From: Clostridia bacterium
GTDB taxonomy: Bacteria; Bacillota; Clostridia; Oscillospirales; Acutalibacteraceae
Direction of reading: 5' to 3'
DNA length: 64,000 nucleotides
Assembly: GCA_017379935.1 (NCBI GenBank)
Contig: JAFNVC010000018.1
Coordinates: 62,001-126,000 of the forward strand
The notes under the pieces are model-generated. The model searched no databases. It was not told the origin of the DNA and was given only the letters and a program-made list of their open reading frames with translations. Position numbers and translations under genes: made by a program. Every line of letters begins with the position of its first letter. The stretch's first letter is position 1. Positions 16,432 to 24,440 of the stretch are shown piece after piece.

Positions 16432-17661
16432 ATGAAAGAAAAAATTAATGTAGCCGTTATCGGTATAGGCAACCGCGGAAGCGGAATGCTCAGCACAATC
16501 TGTATGATGGACGATGTCAACGTTATCGGCGTTTGTGATGAATATGAGGACAGAGCGCAGGACGGAGTAAGACGTGTTCAGGAAAAGAAGGGCACAACTC
16601 CTTTTGCGACAACAAACTATAAAGAAATTTTTGAGCTTGAGGGTCTTGACAGCGTTTATATCGCTACGGACTGGTCAACTCACGTTAAAATCGCAATCGA
16701 AGCAATGAAGGCAGGCATCCCTGCCGCTTCTGAGGTCGGCGGCGCATACACTCTCGATGAGTGCTGGGAGGTTGTCGATACCTACGAAAAGACAGGCGTA
16801 TGGGCAATGTTTATGGAAAACTGCTGCTACGGTGAGCGTGAGCTTATGGTACATAATATGGTGCGCGACGGCAGATTCGGCAAGATTGTTGCATGCTCGG
16901 GTAAGTACGCTCACGACCTTCGTAACGAGGTCTGCTACGGTACGGTTAACAGACATTACCGTCTGAGAAACTACCTTTCACGCAACTGTGAAAATTATCC
17001 CACACACGCACTCGGTCCTATCGCAAAGCTTCTTGATATCAACAGAGGCAACCGCTTTGTTTCTCTTACATCGGTCTGCTCTGAATCAAACGGACTTAAG
17101 GATTATGTAAATCAGAATAAGGATTTGCACGAGGAGCTCAAGGGTAAGGAATTTGCACAGGCTGATATTGTCAAGACATTTATCAGAACTGAGCGCGGCG
17201 AGGTTATCGACCTTACTCTCGATACCTGCCTTCCGCGTTTCTACAGCCGAGGCTATACTATAAGAGGTCTCAGAGGTCTTTATCAGGAGGACGGCGATAT
17301 CGTTTATCTTGACAGAGAGCCGCACACAAATCACGAGTGGGATCAGTCATATTTCTGGGGCAATGCAAAGCGCTATGCCAAGAAGTATAACCACGAGCTC
17401 TGGAAGAATACAACAAAGGAAATGATGGAGGCAGGCCACGGCGGTATGGACTGGCACGTGCTCCGCGCTTGGGTTGAGACCGTAAAGAACGGCACTCTTC
17501 CTCCGATTGACGTTTACGATATGGCTGCATGGATGTGCATTACAGCACTCAGTGAGCAGTCACTCAAGAACGGCAGTGCAACGGTTGAAATTCCCGATTT
17601 CACACGCGGCAAGTATATGAACCGTGAGCCGCAGGACGAAACTCCGTACACAATTAAATAA
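16432..17661 (+). CDS. Gfo/Idh/MocA-family NAD-dependent protein, GH109-like
   Basis: 409 residues, cytosolic. The Rossmann domain begins at once (VAVIGIGNRGSGM, glycine-rich NAD site about residues 8-20), with YIATDWSTHVKIAIEAMKAG and a C-terminal GFO/IDH substrate domain. The segments NYPTHALGPIAKLL and GHGGMD resemble the GH109 glycosidases, which keep a bound NAD+ and cleave alpha-N-acetylgalactosamine by an oxidation-elimination route. A simple sugar dehydrogenase is the alternative. The ribosome site is GCGAGGCAATAGC before the ATG. It is probably co-transcribed with the secreted phosphoesterase 37 bases downstream. Confidence 0.78.
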   Translation: MKEKINVAVIGIGNRGSGMLSTICMMDDVNVIGVCDEYEDRAQDGVRRVQEKKGTTPFATTNYKEIFELEGLDSVYIATDWSTHVKIAIEAMKAGIPAASEVGGAYTLDECWEVVDTYEKTGVWAMFMENCCYGERELMVHNMVRDGRFGKIVACSGKYAHDLRNEVCYGTVNRHYRLRNYLSRNCENYPTHALGPIAKLLDINRGNRFVSLTSVCSESNGLKDYVNQNKDLHEELKGKEFAQADIVKTFIRTERGEVIDLTLDTCLPRFYSRGYTIRGLRGLYQEDGDIVYLDREPHTNHEWDQSYFWGNAKRYAKKYNHELWKNTTKEMMEAGHGGMDWHVLRAWVETVKNGTLPPIDVYDMAAWMCITALSEQSLKNGSATVEIPDFTRGKYMNREPQDETPYTIK

Positions 17662-17684
17662 AAATTAAATAAAAATTAAATAAA
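17652..17684 (+). repeat. Three tandem copies of an 11-bp unit at a gene end
   Basis: AATTAAATAAA occurs three times head to tail (17652-17662, 17663-17673, 17674-17684). The first copy contains the stop codon of the GH109-like gene and the last abuts the next ribosome site. Probably a replication-slippage expansion. Confidence 0.85.
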
Positions 17685-17698
17685 AAGGAGAAATGATA

Positions 17699-19006
17699 AT
17701 GTTAAAGGCTATTATTTCTGTTTTTATGACAATCATCACATTCTTCGGCTCATTATCGGCAGCTAATATAAAGGTTTCCGCTCCCGCAGAAACAAACGAT
17801 TTTGTTCCCGTGCTCCGTTTTATGGTTGCGAGTGACACTCACGTTATGGCTGCAGGTGACAGACAGTACAAGCGCATTCAGAAGGCTCTGAAAATGAGCT
17901 ATGCAATCGCGGAGGGCTACGGCAGCTACAAGAAGCTTGACGGCGTTATCTTCGCAGGTGACACGACGGATGACGGTCTGCAGTCACAGCGTTGCGCATT
18001 CAAGAGTGCAATCGACAGCGTAATCAAGCCTGAAACTCAGGTTATGCCGCTTCTTGCTCAGGCACACGACGGCGGAACCTATGATTTCAAATCTCTTGAT
18101 TATTTCAAGATGCTTCACGGCGTTGATGCGACGGATAATCATTATGTCATCAACGGCTATCATTTCATCACGATGTCACGCGCTTATGTTGACGGCGTAA
18201 GATATGCCGATTATCAGCGCGAATGGCTCAAAGCAGAGCTTGATAAGGCTGTTGCAGATGATCCGACAAAGCCGATTTTCTTCGCACAGCACGAGCACGT
18301 TGACAAGACTGTTTACGGTAGCTCCGATTTCGAGGGCTGGGACGACGAGTTCTTCAAGGATATCTTTGTTCAGTATCCTCAGCTCGTTCATTTCTCAGGT
18401 CATTCGCATTATCCCCTGAGCGACCCGCGTTCATTGTGGCAGGGTGAGTTCACCGCAATCGGAACAGGCTCTCTTTACTATGTTGAGCTTACGGTTGAGG
18501 ATGTAAGAACAGTTCATCCCGACGGCTACAAGGACGAGGCACAGTACTGGATTGTTGAGGTTGATGCAGACAACCGCGTAAGACTTATCGGTATAGATCT
18601 TGAGGAAGAGAAGATTCTCGTTGACTACATTCTCGATAATCCCGCAGACCCCGCAAACCGTGATTATACTCCCGAAAAGCAGGCGGCGCGTTCAACGGCA
18701 CCCGAATTTGCTTCCGATGCTAAGGTTGAAATGAAGAAATCTCTCGGTAAGGTAAGCCTTACCTTTGACTCTGCAAGGTCAACTGACGGTACACCCGTTT
18801 ACCTTTACAGAATCAATGTGGTTGATGCGGAGGGTGAAGAGGTTTACAACGACTGGCTTCTCCCGAAGTATTATTCCGCAACGGTTGATGCGACAAATAC
18901 GGTAGAGCTCGGATCTCTTGAGAAGGGTGAATACACCGCAACAATTACGGCAGAAACCGCTTACGGCGTTCAGTCAGACGCTATTACTTATACGTTTACA
19001 AAATAA
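17699..19006 (+). CDS. Secreted metallophosphoesterase with C-terminal Ig/FN3-like domain
   Basis: 435 residues. A signal peptide (about residues 1-25, ending near SLSAANIKVSA) is followed by a calcineurin-like phosphoesterase domain: ASDTHV (DxH), FAGDTTDD (GD), FFAQHEH and SGHSHYP, which together give the two-metal site. The expected GNHE segment is replaced by QAHDGG. The last 90 residues form a beta-sandwich-type module (GKVSLTFDSARS ... TATITAETAYG). It probably removes phosphate from an extracellular substrate; which one is unknown. Start: ATG at 17699 is 8 bases from AGGAG, while the ATG at 17693 is too close. Coupled by position to the GH109-like gene. Confidence 0.8.
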   Translation: MLKAIISVFMTIITFFGSLSAANIKVSAPAETNDFVPVLRFMVASDTHVMAAGDRQYKRIQKALKMSYAIAEGYGSYKKLDGVIFAGDTTDDGLQSQRCAFKSAIDSVIKPETQVMPLLAQAHDGGTYDFKSLDYFKMLHGVDATDNHYVINGYHFITMSRAYVDGVRYADYQREWLKAELDKAVADDPTKPIFFAQHEHVDKTVYGSSDFEGWDDEFFKDIFVQYPQLVHFSGHSHYPLSDPRSLWQGEFTAIGTGSLYYVELTVEDVRTVHPDGYKDEAQYWIVEVDADNRVRLIGIDLEEEKILVDYILDNPADPANRDYTPEKQAARSTAPEFASDAKVEMKKSLGKVSLTFDSARSTDGTPVYLYRINVVDAEGEEVYNDWLLPKYYSATVDATNTVELGSLEKGEYTATITAETAYGVQSDAITYTFTK

Positions 19007-19010
19007 AATT

Positions 19011-19040
19011 AAGGGACTGCTTCGGCAGTCCCTTTTGTTT
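19011..19040. terminator. Bidirectional terminator
   Basis: AAGGGACTGC and its complement form a perfect stem around a TTCG tetraloop (19011-19020, 19025-19034), followed by TTGTTT. On the minus strand it ends in AATTTTATTTT. It separates the convergent phosphoesterase and YbjQ genes. Confidence 0.9.
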
Positions 19041-19045
19041 ACATA

Positions 19046-19357
19046 TTATTTAATCTTAACCGCAGTTCCGTAGGCGATGACCTCTGCTGCGCCCTGCATA
19101 ACTGCTGAGCTGCCGTAGGTTACGCCGATAACGGCATCTGCGCCGAGCGCCTCCGCCTCGTCAACCATTCTCTTCGTTGCGATTGCGCGTGCCTCGTTAA
19201 GCATTTCCGTATAGCCTTTGATTTCGCCGCCGACAAGAGTTTTCATGCCTGCCATAAAATCCTTGCCGAAATTTTTTGTCTGCACAACTGCCCCCTTGAC
19301 TATACCGAGTGCTTCAAATTCAGTACCGGGAATGTAGTTAATACTTAAGAGCTTCAT
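19046..19357 (-). CDS. YbjQ/UPF0145 family protein
   Basis: 103 residues. A small cytosolic beta-alpha protein of the heavy-metal-binding-domain family (Pfam PF01906), with VQTKNFGKDFMAGMKTLVGGEIKGYTEMLNEAR and GADAVIGVTYGSS as typical segments. The family forms pentamers and its biochemical role is not established. Its start lies inside the end of the upstream membrane-protein gene (20-base overlap), so the two are translated together, and an exported or membrane function of the pair is likely. Confidence 0.88.
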   Translation of the reverse strand: MKLLSINYIPGTEFEALGIVKGAVVQTKNFGKDFMAGMKTLVGGEIKGYTEMLNEARAIATKRMVDEAEALGADAVIGVTYGSSAVMQGAAEVIAYGTAVKIK

Positions 19358-19577
19358 CCTCTTCTCCTCCGTTTATTTCTTTTATTCTTTCTCTGAGTGC
19401 GGCGATAACACCGATGCATACACCCAGATAAACTACGATTGCGATTGCCGCTACGATGAGCGTTTCGGGCGCGGTTACGGCAAGAAGCACAAAAAAGCAG
19501 ACGTATGCGAGTGAGAAAATCACAACAGCTATTGTTATAATAATCGGGGCAGTCTTTTTCTTTGCTTTATTGTCCAT
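19338..19577 (-). CDS. Small two-helix membrane protein paired with YbjQ
   Basis: 79 residues. Two transmembrane segments (about residues 10-31 and 37-59) are followed by a charged tail (RERIKEINGGEEDEALKY). Start ATG at 19577: AAAGGAG lies 8 bases upstream, while the earlier GTG at 19586 is inside the ribosome site. It overlaps the YbjQ gene by 20 bases, suggesting a membrane partner. No named family recognised. Confidence 0.72.
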   Translation of the reverse strand: MDNKAKKKTAPIIITIAVVIFSLAYVCFFVLLAVTAPETLIVAAIAIVVYLGVCIGVIAALRERIKEINGGEEDEALKY

Positions 19578-19598
19578 AGCCGTCACTCCTTTGTCTTG

Positions 19599-19627
19599 AT
19601 TATATCATTCCTTAATTTACCAGTCAA
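19599..19627 (-). promoter_or_regulatory. Promoter of the YbjQ pair
   Basis: Read on the minus strand: TTGACT (19627-19622), 17-bp spacer, TATAAT (19604-19599). Confidence 0.8.
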
Positions 19628-19674
19628 GATTTTTTGCTTTTGTTCTGTTTTGTGTGGTATTTTTATGAAATCTG

Positions 19675-19683
19675 TGGTATAAT
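19675..19683 (+). promoter_or_regulatory. Extended -10 promoter of the first dockerin gene
   Basis: TGG followed by TATAAT (19678-19683), 30 bases upstream of the ATG. No good -35, so it relies on the extended -10. Confidence 0.55.
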
Positions 19684-19713
19684 CAACAAATCCTAACGAA
19701 AGAAGTTTTGAGA

Positions 19714-20517
19714 ATGAAAAGATTTGTTTCACTTTTTATTGTAATTATAATGGTGTTTACCTGCTCGGTCTGCGCATCTGCACGTCTTGTCGGAGATGTC
19801 AATTCCGACAGTAAGGTGAATTCACTTGATGCTCTTCTGATTTTGCGTAAATCCGTCGGATTTAATGACGGCGCGAACGAAAAGTATATGGATGCCAACG
19901 GTGACGGCAGAATAAATTCTCTCGATGCTCTTACGGTGCTTATGATTGCGGTCGGCAGCTACGAGGGTGATCTTGAGGTTGAGGATGAGCTTGTGACGAG
20001 CTATAAGGCACAGATTGTTGACCCGATTCTTGCGACGGGCGAATTCACAATCACAACTGAGGTTGAGTCTGAAGGCACTGTTGTTACTGCAGAGATTATG
20101 GTTAATGGCAAGGATATGTGTGTCAATACCGCTTCAAAGGGTGTGACACTCCGTATGCTTCATCTTTCAGGCAAGACTTATCTTGTTATTCCTATGGAAA
20201 TGCTTCTTTCAAAGGGCATTTACGGCGAGGTTGACAAGGAGATGGATGTCAGCATCGGCTCTCCCGCAAAGGTGACGTATATCAAGTCTGAACGCGTGAA
20301 GGTGGATGGCGTTGAATACATCTGTGAAAGCTACCGCCAGACCGACGGCACCATCAGCTATTACTATTTCAAGGACGGCAAATGGGTGTTCCTCGGCTCA
20401 GAGGAGGACGGCGTTATGGAGCTGCGCGAGATCACAGCCTTCAAAAAGGGTGTTGATTCGTCATGTTTCAGCCTGTCGGGTTATCGTGAAGCAGACCTGA
20501 GCGGATTGCTTGGCTAA
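19714..20517 (+). CDS. Secreted protein with N-terminal type I dockerin
   Basis: 267 residues. A signal peptide (about residues 1-23, MKRFVSLFIVIIMVFTCSVCASA) is followed immediately by a dockerin: two F-hand calcium loops, GDVNSDSKVNSLDALLILRKSVG (Asp at loop positions 1, 3, 5) and DANGDGRINSLDALTVLMIAVGS. The remaining 180 residues are a beta-rich domain of unknown function (EFTITTEVESEGTVVTAEIMVNG ...). Dockerins bind cohesins on scaffoldins, so this protein is probably attached to a cell-surface complex. Start ATG 19714 with a weak GAAAGAAG site. A paralogue of the same plan lies at 47729. Confidence 0.85.
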   Translation: MKRFVSLFIVIIMVFTCSVCASARLVGDVNSDSKVNSLDALLILRKSVGFNDGANEKYMDANGDGRINSLDALTVLMIAVGSYEGDLEVEDELVTSYKAQIVDPILATGEFTITTEVESEGTVVTAEIMVNGKDMCVNTASKGVTLRMLHLSGKTYLVIPMEMLLSKGIYGEVDKEMDVSIGSPAKVTYIKSERVKVDGVEYICESYRQTDGTISYYYFKDGKWVFLGSEEDGVMELREITAFKKGVDSSCFSLSGYREADLSGLLG

Positions 20518-20544
20518 AAATAATTAAAAAATTTTAAAAAAGTG

Positions 20545-20573
20545 TTGACAAACCGTAATTGAATGTGTATAAT
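20545..20573 (+). promoter_or_regulatory. Consensus promoter of tRNA-Gln
   Basis: Perfect TTGACA (20545-20550), 17-bp spacer, perfect TATAAT (20568-20573), ending 14 bases before the mature tRNA. It is the strongest promoter in the window. Confidence 0.95.
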
Positions 20574-20587
20574 AGGGAACGTTCTTT

Positions 20588-20661
20588 AGCGGAATTGTGT
20601 AACGGTAGCACGACAGACTCTGACTCTGTTTGTTGGGGTTCGAATCCCTATTCCGCTGCCA
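20588..20661 (+). tRNA. tRNA-Gln (anticodon CTG)
   Basis: 74 bases with encoded CCA. The 7-bp acceptor stem (AGCGGAA with TTCCGCT, discriminator G), T-arm GGTTCGAATCC, and anticodon stem ACAGA/TCTGT around loop CTCTGAC give anticodon CTG, reading CAG. It has its own consensus promoter and terminator. Its presence fits with a glutaminyl-tRNA synthetase encoded at 42847 in the same window. Confidence 0.96.
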
Positions 20662-20698
20662 AAACTCCAGGTCTTCGGACTTGGAGTTTTTTATTTTG
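20662..20698 (+). terminator. Terminator of tRNA-Gln
   Basis: Twelve-bp stem with one G-T pair (20662-20673 with 20678-20689) closed by a TTCG tetraloop, then a T-rich run. It begins directly at the CCA end. Confidence 0.92.
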
Positions 20699-20753
20699 TT
20701 AAAAAACATCAGACTTGCATGCAGAACTGCGGCATATGCTCTGCAAAAAAATC

Positions 20754-20786
20754 AAGGAGTTACCTCGTGTGAGGTAACTCCTTTTT
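20754..20786. terminator. Bidirectional terminator downstream of eutH
   Basis: Perfect 13-bp stem (20754-20766 with 20771-20783, loop GTGT), followed by TTTT on + and GATTTTTTT on the minus strand. It serves the leftward eutH gene and backs up the tRNA terminator. Confidence 0.9.
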
Positions 20787-20788
20787 TG

Positions 20789-21865
20789 TCAGTTTTTATT
20801 TGTTTTCTTTTCAAGCACAATTGCGACGGCAAGTGCTGCTAAGCCTGCGACGAGCTTGCCGACGATGACGGCAAGGATATGCTCCTCCCTGAATGAGAGC
20901 GTGAATGCGAGGTGGTCGCCGAAAACGAACGCCGCGGAAACCGCGAACGCGAGATTCATCACACGTCCTTTCCGGTTCATCTTATCTGCACTTTCCATTG
21001 TGGCAATTGAGTTTGCGAGTGTTGCGATAAGTCCGATGACGGAGGTGTCATCGAGACTGAGCTTTTTGCCGAGAGCGGAAAGGGGCTTTTTAAGGATTTT
21101 TGAGATAATTGCAATCAGCGGGAATGTTCCTGCAAGGGTGATACAGATTGTGAATACCGTTGCCGCACTTTCCATAATCGGAGCGGTGTTTGATAGGATT
21201 ATCTTTCCTGTAAGCTCCTGAAAAATTCCGAGAGCGAGACCGCAGGTTATAAGGATTGCGATAAATTTCCCAAATACGGAAAAGATTTTTATTGTTGCAG
21301 ACGGGAGCTTCAGCAGTCCGATAATGATTATAACTGAAATGAGGATTGCGGGCGCAAGGTTGATGAGAACGGAGAGAGGAGCTATGCCCATAACGAGGCC
21401 CGAAACGAAGCAGCCGACGGGTATCGTGCTGATACCGCAAAGAAGTCCGAGCAGAACGTCGCTGTGATTTTCTTTCTTGCTCGAGCGCAGGGCGACGGGG
21501 ATGGTGAAGGAGATTGTCGCGCCGAGCATTGATGCAACACAAAGTCCGTGGAAGGAGCCGAGCAGGTCGTTTTGCGCAATTGAATCCGCCAGCGAAGCAC
21601 CGCCCATATCGTTGGCAATCAGTATGCCCGCAAGAGCCGAGGGATCAAAGCCGAAAAGCTCCGCAACGGGAGTTATCACGGGCACGAGCAGATCTGCAAG
21701 GGCAGGGGCAACGGTCATCATACCGAGCATTGAGAGCGAGAGAGGACCGAGAGTCATTATTCCTTTTTCAAATTCATCGCCGAGCTTTAACCGGTTGCCG
21801 AAAATCTTATCGAGCGCGCCGATTACGGCAAAAACCGCCATTACGGTAGCAAGTATCTGTGCCAA
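20789..21865 (-). CDS. eutH: Ethanolamine transporter-like protein EutH
   Basis: 358 residues, shorter than the roughly 400 of enteric EutH. Polytopic membrane protein with about ten hydrophobic segments. EutH-like blocks: GFDPSALAGILIANDMGGASLA, GSFHGLCVASMLGATISFTIPVAL and AVSAAFVFGDHLAFTLSF. EutH carries ethanolamine into the cell. No other ethanolamine-utilisation or microcompartment gene is nearby, so it is an orphan here and its substrate is less certain. The apparent start is a TTG at 21865 after a weak GGATGTG. The ATG at 21841 would remove eight residues and is possible. Confidence 0.88.
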   Translation of the reverse strand: MAQILATVMAVFAVIGALDKIFGNRLKLGDEFEKGIMTLGPLSLSMLGMMTVAPALADLLVPVITPVAELFGFDPSALAGILIANDMGGASLADSIAQNDLLGSFHGLCVASMLGATISFTIPVALRSSKKENHSDVLLGLLCGISTIPVGCFVSGLVMGIAPLSVLINLAPAILISVIIIIGLLKLPSATIKIFSVFGKFIAILITCGLALGIFQELTGKIILSNTAPIMESAATVFTICITLAGTFPLIAIISKILKKPLSALGKKLSLDDTSVIGLIATLANSIATMESADKMNRKGRVMNLAFAVSAAFVFGDHLAFTLSFREEHILAVIVGKLVAGLAALAVAIVLEKKTNKN

Positions 21866-21895
21866 AAAATCACATCCGTTTTAAATACTTGTTAC

Positions 21896-21924
21896 ATTAT
21901 ATAAGAGATGCGGTTTTAAAGCAA
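21896..21924 (-). promoter_or_regulatory. Promoter of eutH
   Basis: Minus strand: TTGCTT (21924-21919), 17-bp spacer, perfect TATAAT (21901-21896). Confidence 0.75.
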
Positions 21925-21931
21925 GAATTTT

Positions 21932-24256
21932 TTATTCAACATAAACCGCGATGACGGTCATATCGTCAAGGTGCTTGCCCGTTTTTCTCTCACACGCACC
22001 GTCGAGTATGAAGCGTGCGAGGTCATCGGGAGATTTTTGAGTGTCCCATTGCTTGAGCTCGTGCTGAATCCAGGTGTTGCAGTCGCCGAGAATACCGTCA
22101 GAAACCATAAGTATGATATCACCCTTATTAAGCGGAGCTGTGGCTTTTGAAAAGCTGATATCGTTCAGAATACCTATAGGAAGGCTTGCCTGCTCGAGGA
22201 GCGCGACGCTTCCCTTATGACGGATGAAGGTTGCCGCCGCACCCGCCTTCATAAAATCAGTCTTGCCCGTATAAAGGTCGAGGCATACAACGTCGATGGT
22301 TGCAAGGGATTCGTCGGTGCTTTTGACAAGAAGCGCGGAGTTTGCAATGCGAAGTGCCGAATCAAAGCCGAGTCCTGATCTGACAAGTCGGGAGAAAAGC
22401 TCTGATGCCATTGCTGAATCAACCGCCGCGCGGCTGCCCGTGCCCATTCCGTCGCTGAGTATAATAATATACCTGCCGTTGCTGTCGCGGAAGCTGCGGT
22501 AATAGTCGCCGCAGATGTCCTCGTTGTCCGTCGGACGGCTGATAGCGCCGATGGAAACGCGGAAATCAATTTTCTGACGGAAAACGAGCGTGCATTCGCC
22601 GTCACCTTCCTCTGCAAGCTCAGGAGTGTCGAGCTTTGTTCCGATTGCGGTGGAAAGACTTCTGGTGAATTGAGTTATATTGAAATCGGGTCTCGGCTCG
22701 TCAACGCTGAGGGTGATTGTTGTTCTGTCGAATTTATCAAGGCTGCAGTCGGCTTTTCTGACGCAGAGTCCTGCCTGCTGTGCCTCGTAGGTACAGCTTT
22801 CGGCAATGTCCGTGTTCATATTTTTGTTTTCGTCAAAGTCGTCCGCAAGCCCGTCCAGTATTTCTGCCATATTGCGGAACTGGTCGCACATCAGCCCCTG
22901 AATCTGGCTGATTTTACCCTGCGCGCCGAGAGACGCCACAAAAGAAAGATAGCGGTCGTAAAGCTCCGTACGCATTTCGGTAAAGGAATAGCACGCGGAG
23001 TAAAAGCCCTTCGGAAAGCGCGTTTCATCAAGAGCGGCATGGCTCTGAAGCGCCTGTGCAATTTTTTCGACAGCGCCGTCCGTCGGGTTTCTGATTTCGG
23101 GACGGCAGCTTTCCTTCAGATCACATTCGTTGCAGACCTTACACCACGCGCTCCTGAGTACCTCGTTGAGCTGAGTCTGTGTCAGCGGATTCAGACTGCT
23201 CTTCACGGTATCAACACACGCCGAAACCTCATTGATTGCGAGTGAAACCTCGTTGAGTCTGCGCGCGAGATGTCGGCTGTCCTCGCTCTGCACACGTTCT
23301 GCTACGGGAGCATTTGTTTTTTCGCACAGAGAGTCGAAGAAGCTGTCGGGAACGGCAAGGAAGGCGGCGCTTGCCAGAAAGCTTTCGAAAACCGCCATAC
23401 AGGAGACGAGCGTGCCGTCCGCAAAGGCGCAGACGGTGATCGGCACAAGAAAGCCTGCGATACAGTAAGGCTTTCCCTTCCGTGTCAGCTCACCGCCGAG
23501 AAGCCCGCCGAGCGCATATCCGATGCTGATAAAGCCGACCTCGGAGCTTAAGCCCGCAACGGCGCCGAGGCATATTCCGCAAAGGGCGCCGCCCGATGAG
23601 CTGCGGAGTCTTGCAAAAAGCAGAATGCAGGCGGAAAACAGCATCGTCACGGGTGAAAAGCCGAAGATTTTGTATTTGTAAAAAGGCATAAGCATTATTG
23701 CGAGCGCGGCAAGAACGGTGATGATATCAAGGCTTGTGAAGCGCGGAAATTCCTTTTTGCCCCATATCAGTCTGCCTGCTTTTCTGAAAATATATGTGCC
23801 CGTGCAGCATAGCACGCTCTCGTAAAATACGCAGAGAAATGTCTCGAAATCAAAGCCGACGGCACATACTATTGCCGCCCCTGTCAGGAAAAGGCAGGTG
23901 AATGCATTGAGCAGCATAGCGGTATCGTGCAGACTGCGGGTTATGTAGCGCAGATAAAGCCCCTTCAACAAAAGACACAGAAGCACGGCGGCGCAGTATC
24001 GTACACAGTCCGTACCGTCAAAAAAGAAAAACGAGCCGATAATCACACCCGCTCCCGACCAGAAGGAGTCGATAAGCCCCGAGCAGGCGGTAAGCGAAAT
24101 CGCAAACGGCGAGAAAAGTCCGGAGACAAAGGGATTCATCAGCAGAAACGAGCCGATAAACGCGGAGATGCTTTTTACTACGGGTGTCAGCTCGGCTTTT
24201 TCTTTTATCTGCGAGCCTGCATAAATCAGAGTTTCCTTTACTTTTGTTATTTCCAT
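21932..24256 (-). CDS. spoIIE: Stage II sporulation protein E (serine phosphatase)
   Basis: 774 residues. The N-terminal third (about residues 25-300) is a polytopic membrane region of roughly ten helices. A central regulatory region has a cysteine-containing segment (CKVCNECDLKESC). A C-terminal PP2C-type phosphatase domain follows, with GDYYRSFRDSNGRYIIILSDGMG, GTGSRAAVDSAMASELFSRL and LMVSDGILGD providing the metal-binding Asp residues. SpoIIE sits at the polar septum and dephosphorylates SpoIIAA, releasing sigma-F in the forespore. Full length, AAAGGAT before the ATG. Its upstream region has the unusual promoter spacing described separately. Confidence 0.95.
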   Translation of the reverse strand: MEITKVKETLIYAGSQIKEKAELTPVVKSISAFIGSFLLMNPFVSGLFSPFAISLTACSGLIDSFWSGAGVIIGSFFFFDGTDCVRYCAAVLLCLLLKGLYLRYITRSLHDTAMLLNAFTCLFLTGAAIVCAVGFDFETFLCVFYESVLCCTGTYIFRKAGRLIWGKKEFPRFTSLDIITVLAALAIMLMPFYKYKIFGFSPVTMLFSACILLFARLRSSSGGALCGICLGAVAGLSSEVGFISIGYALGGLLGGELTRKGKPYCIAGFLVPITVCAFADGTLVSCMAVFESFLASAAFLAVPDSFFDSLCEKTNAPVAERVQSEDSRHLARRLNEVSLAINEVSACVDTVKSSLNPLTQTQLNEVLRSAWCKVCNECDLKESCRPEIRNPTDGAVEKIAQALQSHAALDETRFPKGFYSACYSFTEMRTELYDRYLSFVASLGAQGKISQIQGLMCDQFRNMAEILDGLADDFDENKNMNTDIAESCTYEAQQAGLCVRKADCSLDKFDRTTITLSVDEPRPDFNITQFTRSLSTAIGTKLDTPELAEEGDGECTLVFRQKIDFRVSIGAISRPTDNEDICGDYYRSFRDSNGRYIIILSDGMGTGSRAAVDSAMASELFSRLVRSGLGFDSALRIANSALLVKSTDESLATIDVVCLDLYTGKTDFMKAGAAATFIRHKGSVALLEQASLPIGILNDISFSKATAPLNKGDIILMVSDGILGDCNTWIQHELKQWDTQKSPDDLARFILDGACERKTGKHLDDMTVIAVYVE

Positions 24257-24287
24257 CGGAATTATCCTTTCAGCGGTTTTTATCTAT

Positions 24288-24320
24288 TTTATATCTGCGG
24301 ACGGGAAAAATATGTCGCAA
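24288..24320 (-). promoter_or_regulatory. Candidate Spo0A-activated promoter of spoIIE
   Basis: Minus strand: TTGCGA (24320-24315) and TATAAA (24293-24288) are separated by 21 bp instead of 17. The -35 overlaps TGCGACA, one base from the Spo0A box TTCGACA. In Bacillus subtilis the spoIIE and spoIIG promoters have this 21-22-bp spacing with a Spo0A box over the -35. The match is by eye only. Confidence 0.5.
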
Positions 24321-24374
24321 CCGCTTAACGATAAAAGGGAAATTTTATCAAAAATACTTGTCATAAAAAACATA

Positions 24375-24404
24375 TTGTAATTTACTGTAGCTTCGTGATA
24401 TAAT
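24375..24404 (+). promoter_or_regulatory. Promoter of rlmB
   Basis: TTGTAA (24375-24380), 18-bp spacer, TATAAT (24399-24404) with extended TG at the -10. Confidence 0.7.
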
Positions 24405-24440
24405 ATATTGATTTAATATATATTTGAAACGGTGAAGAAT

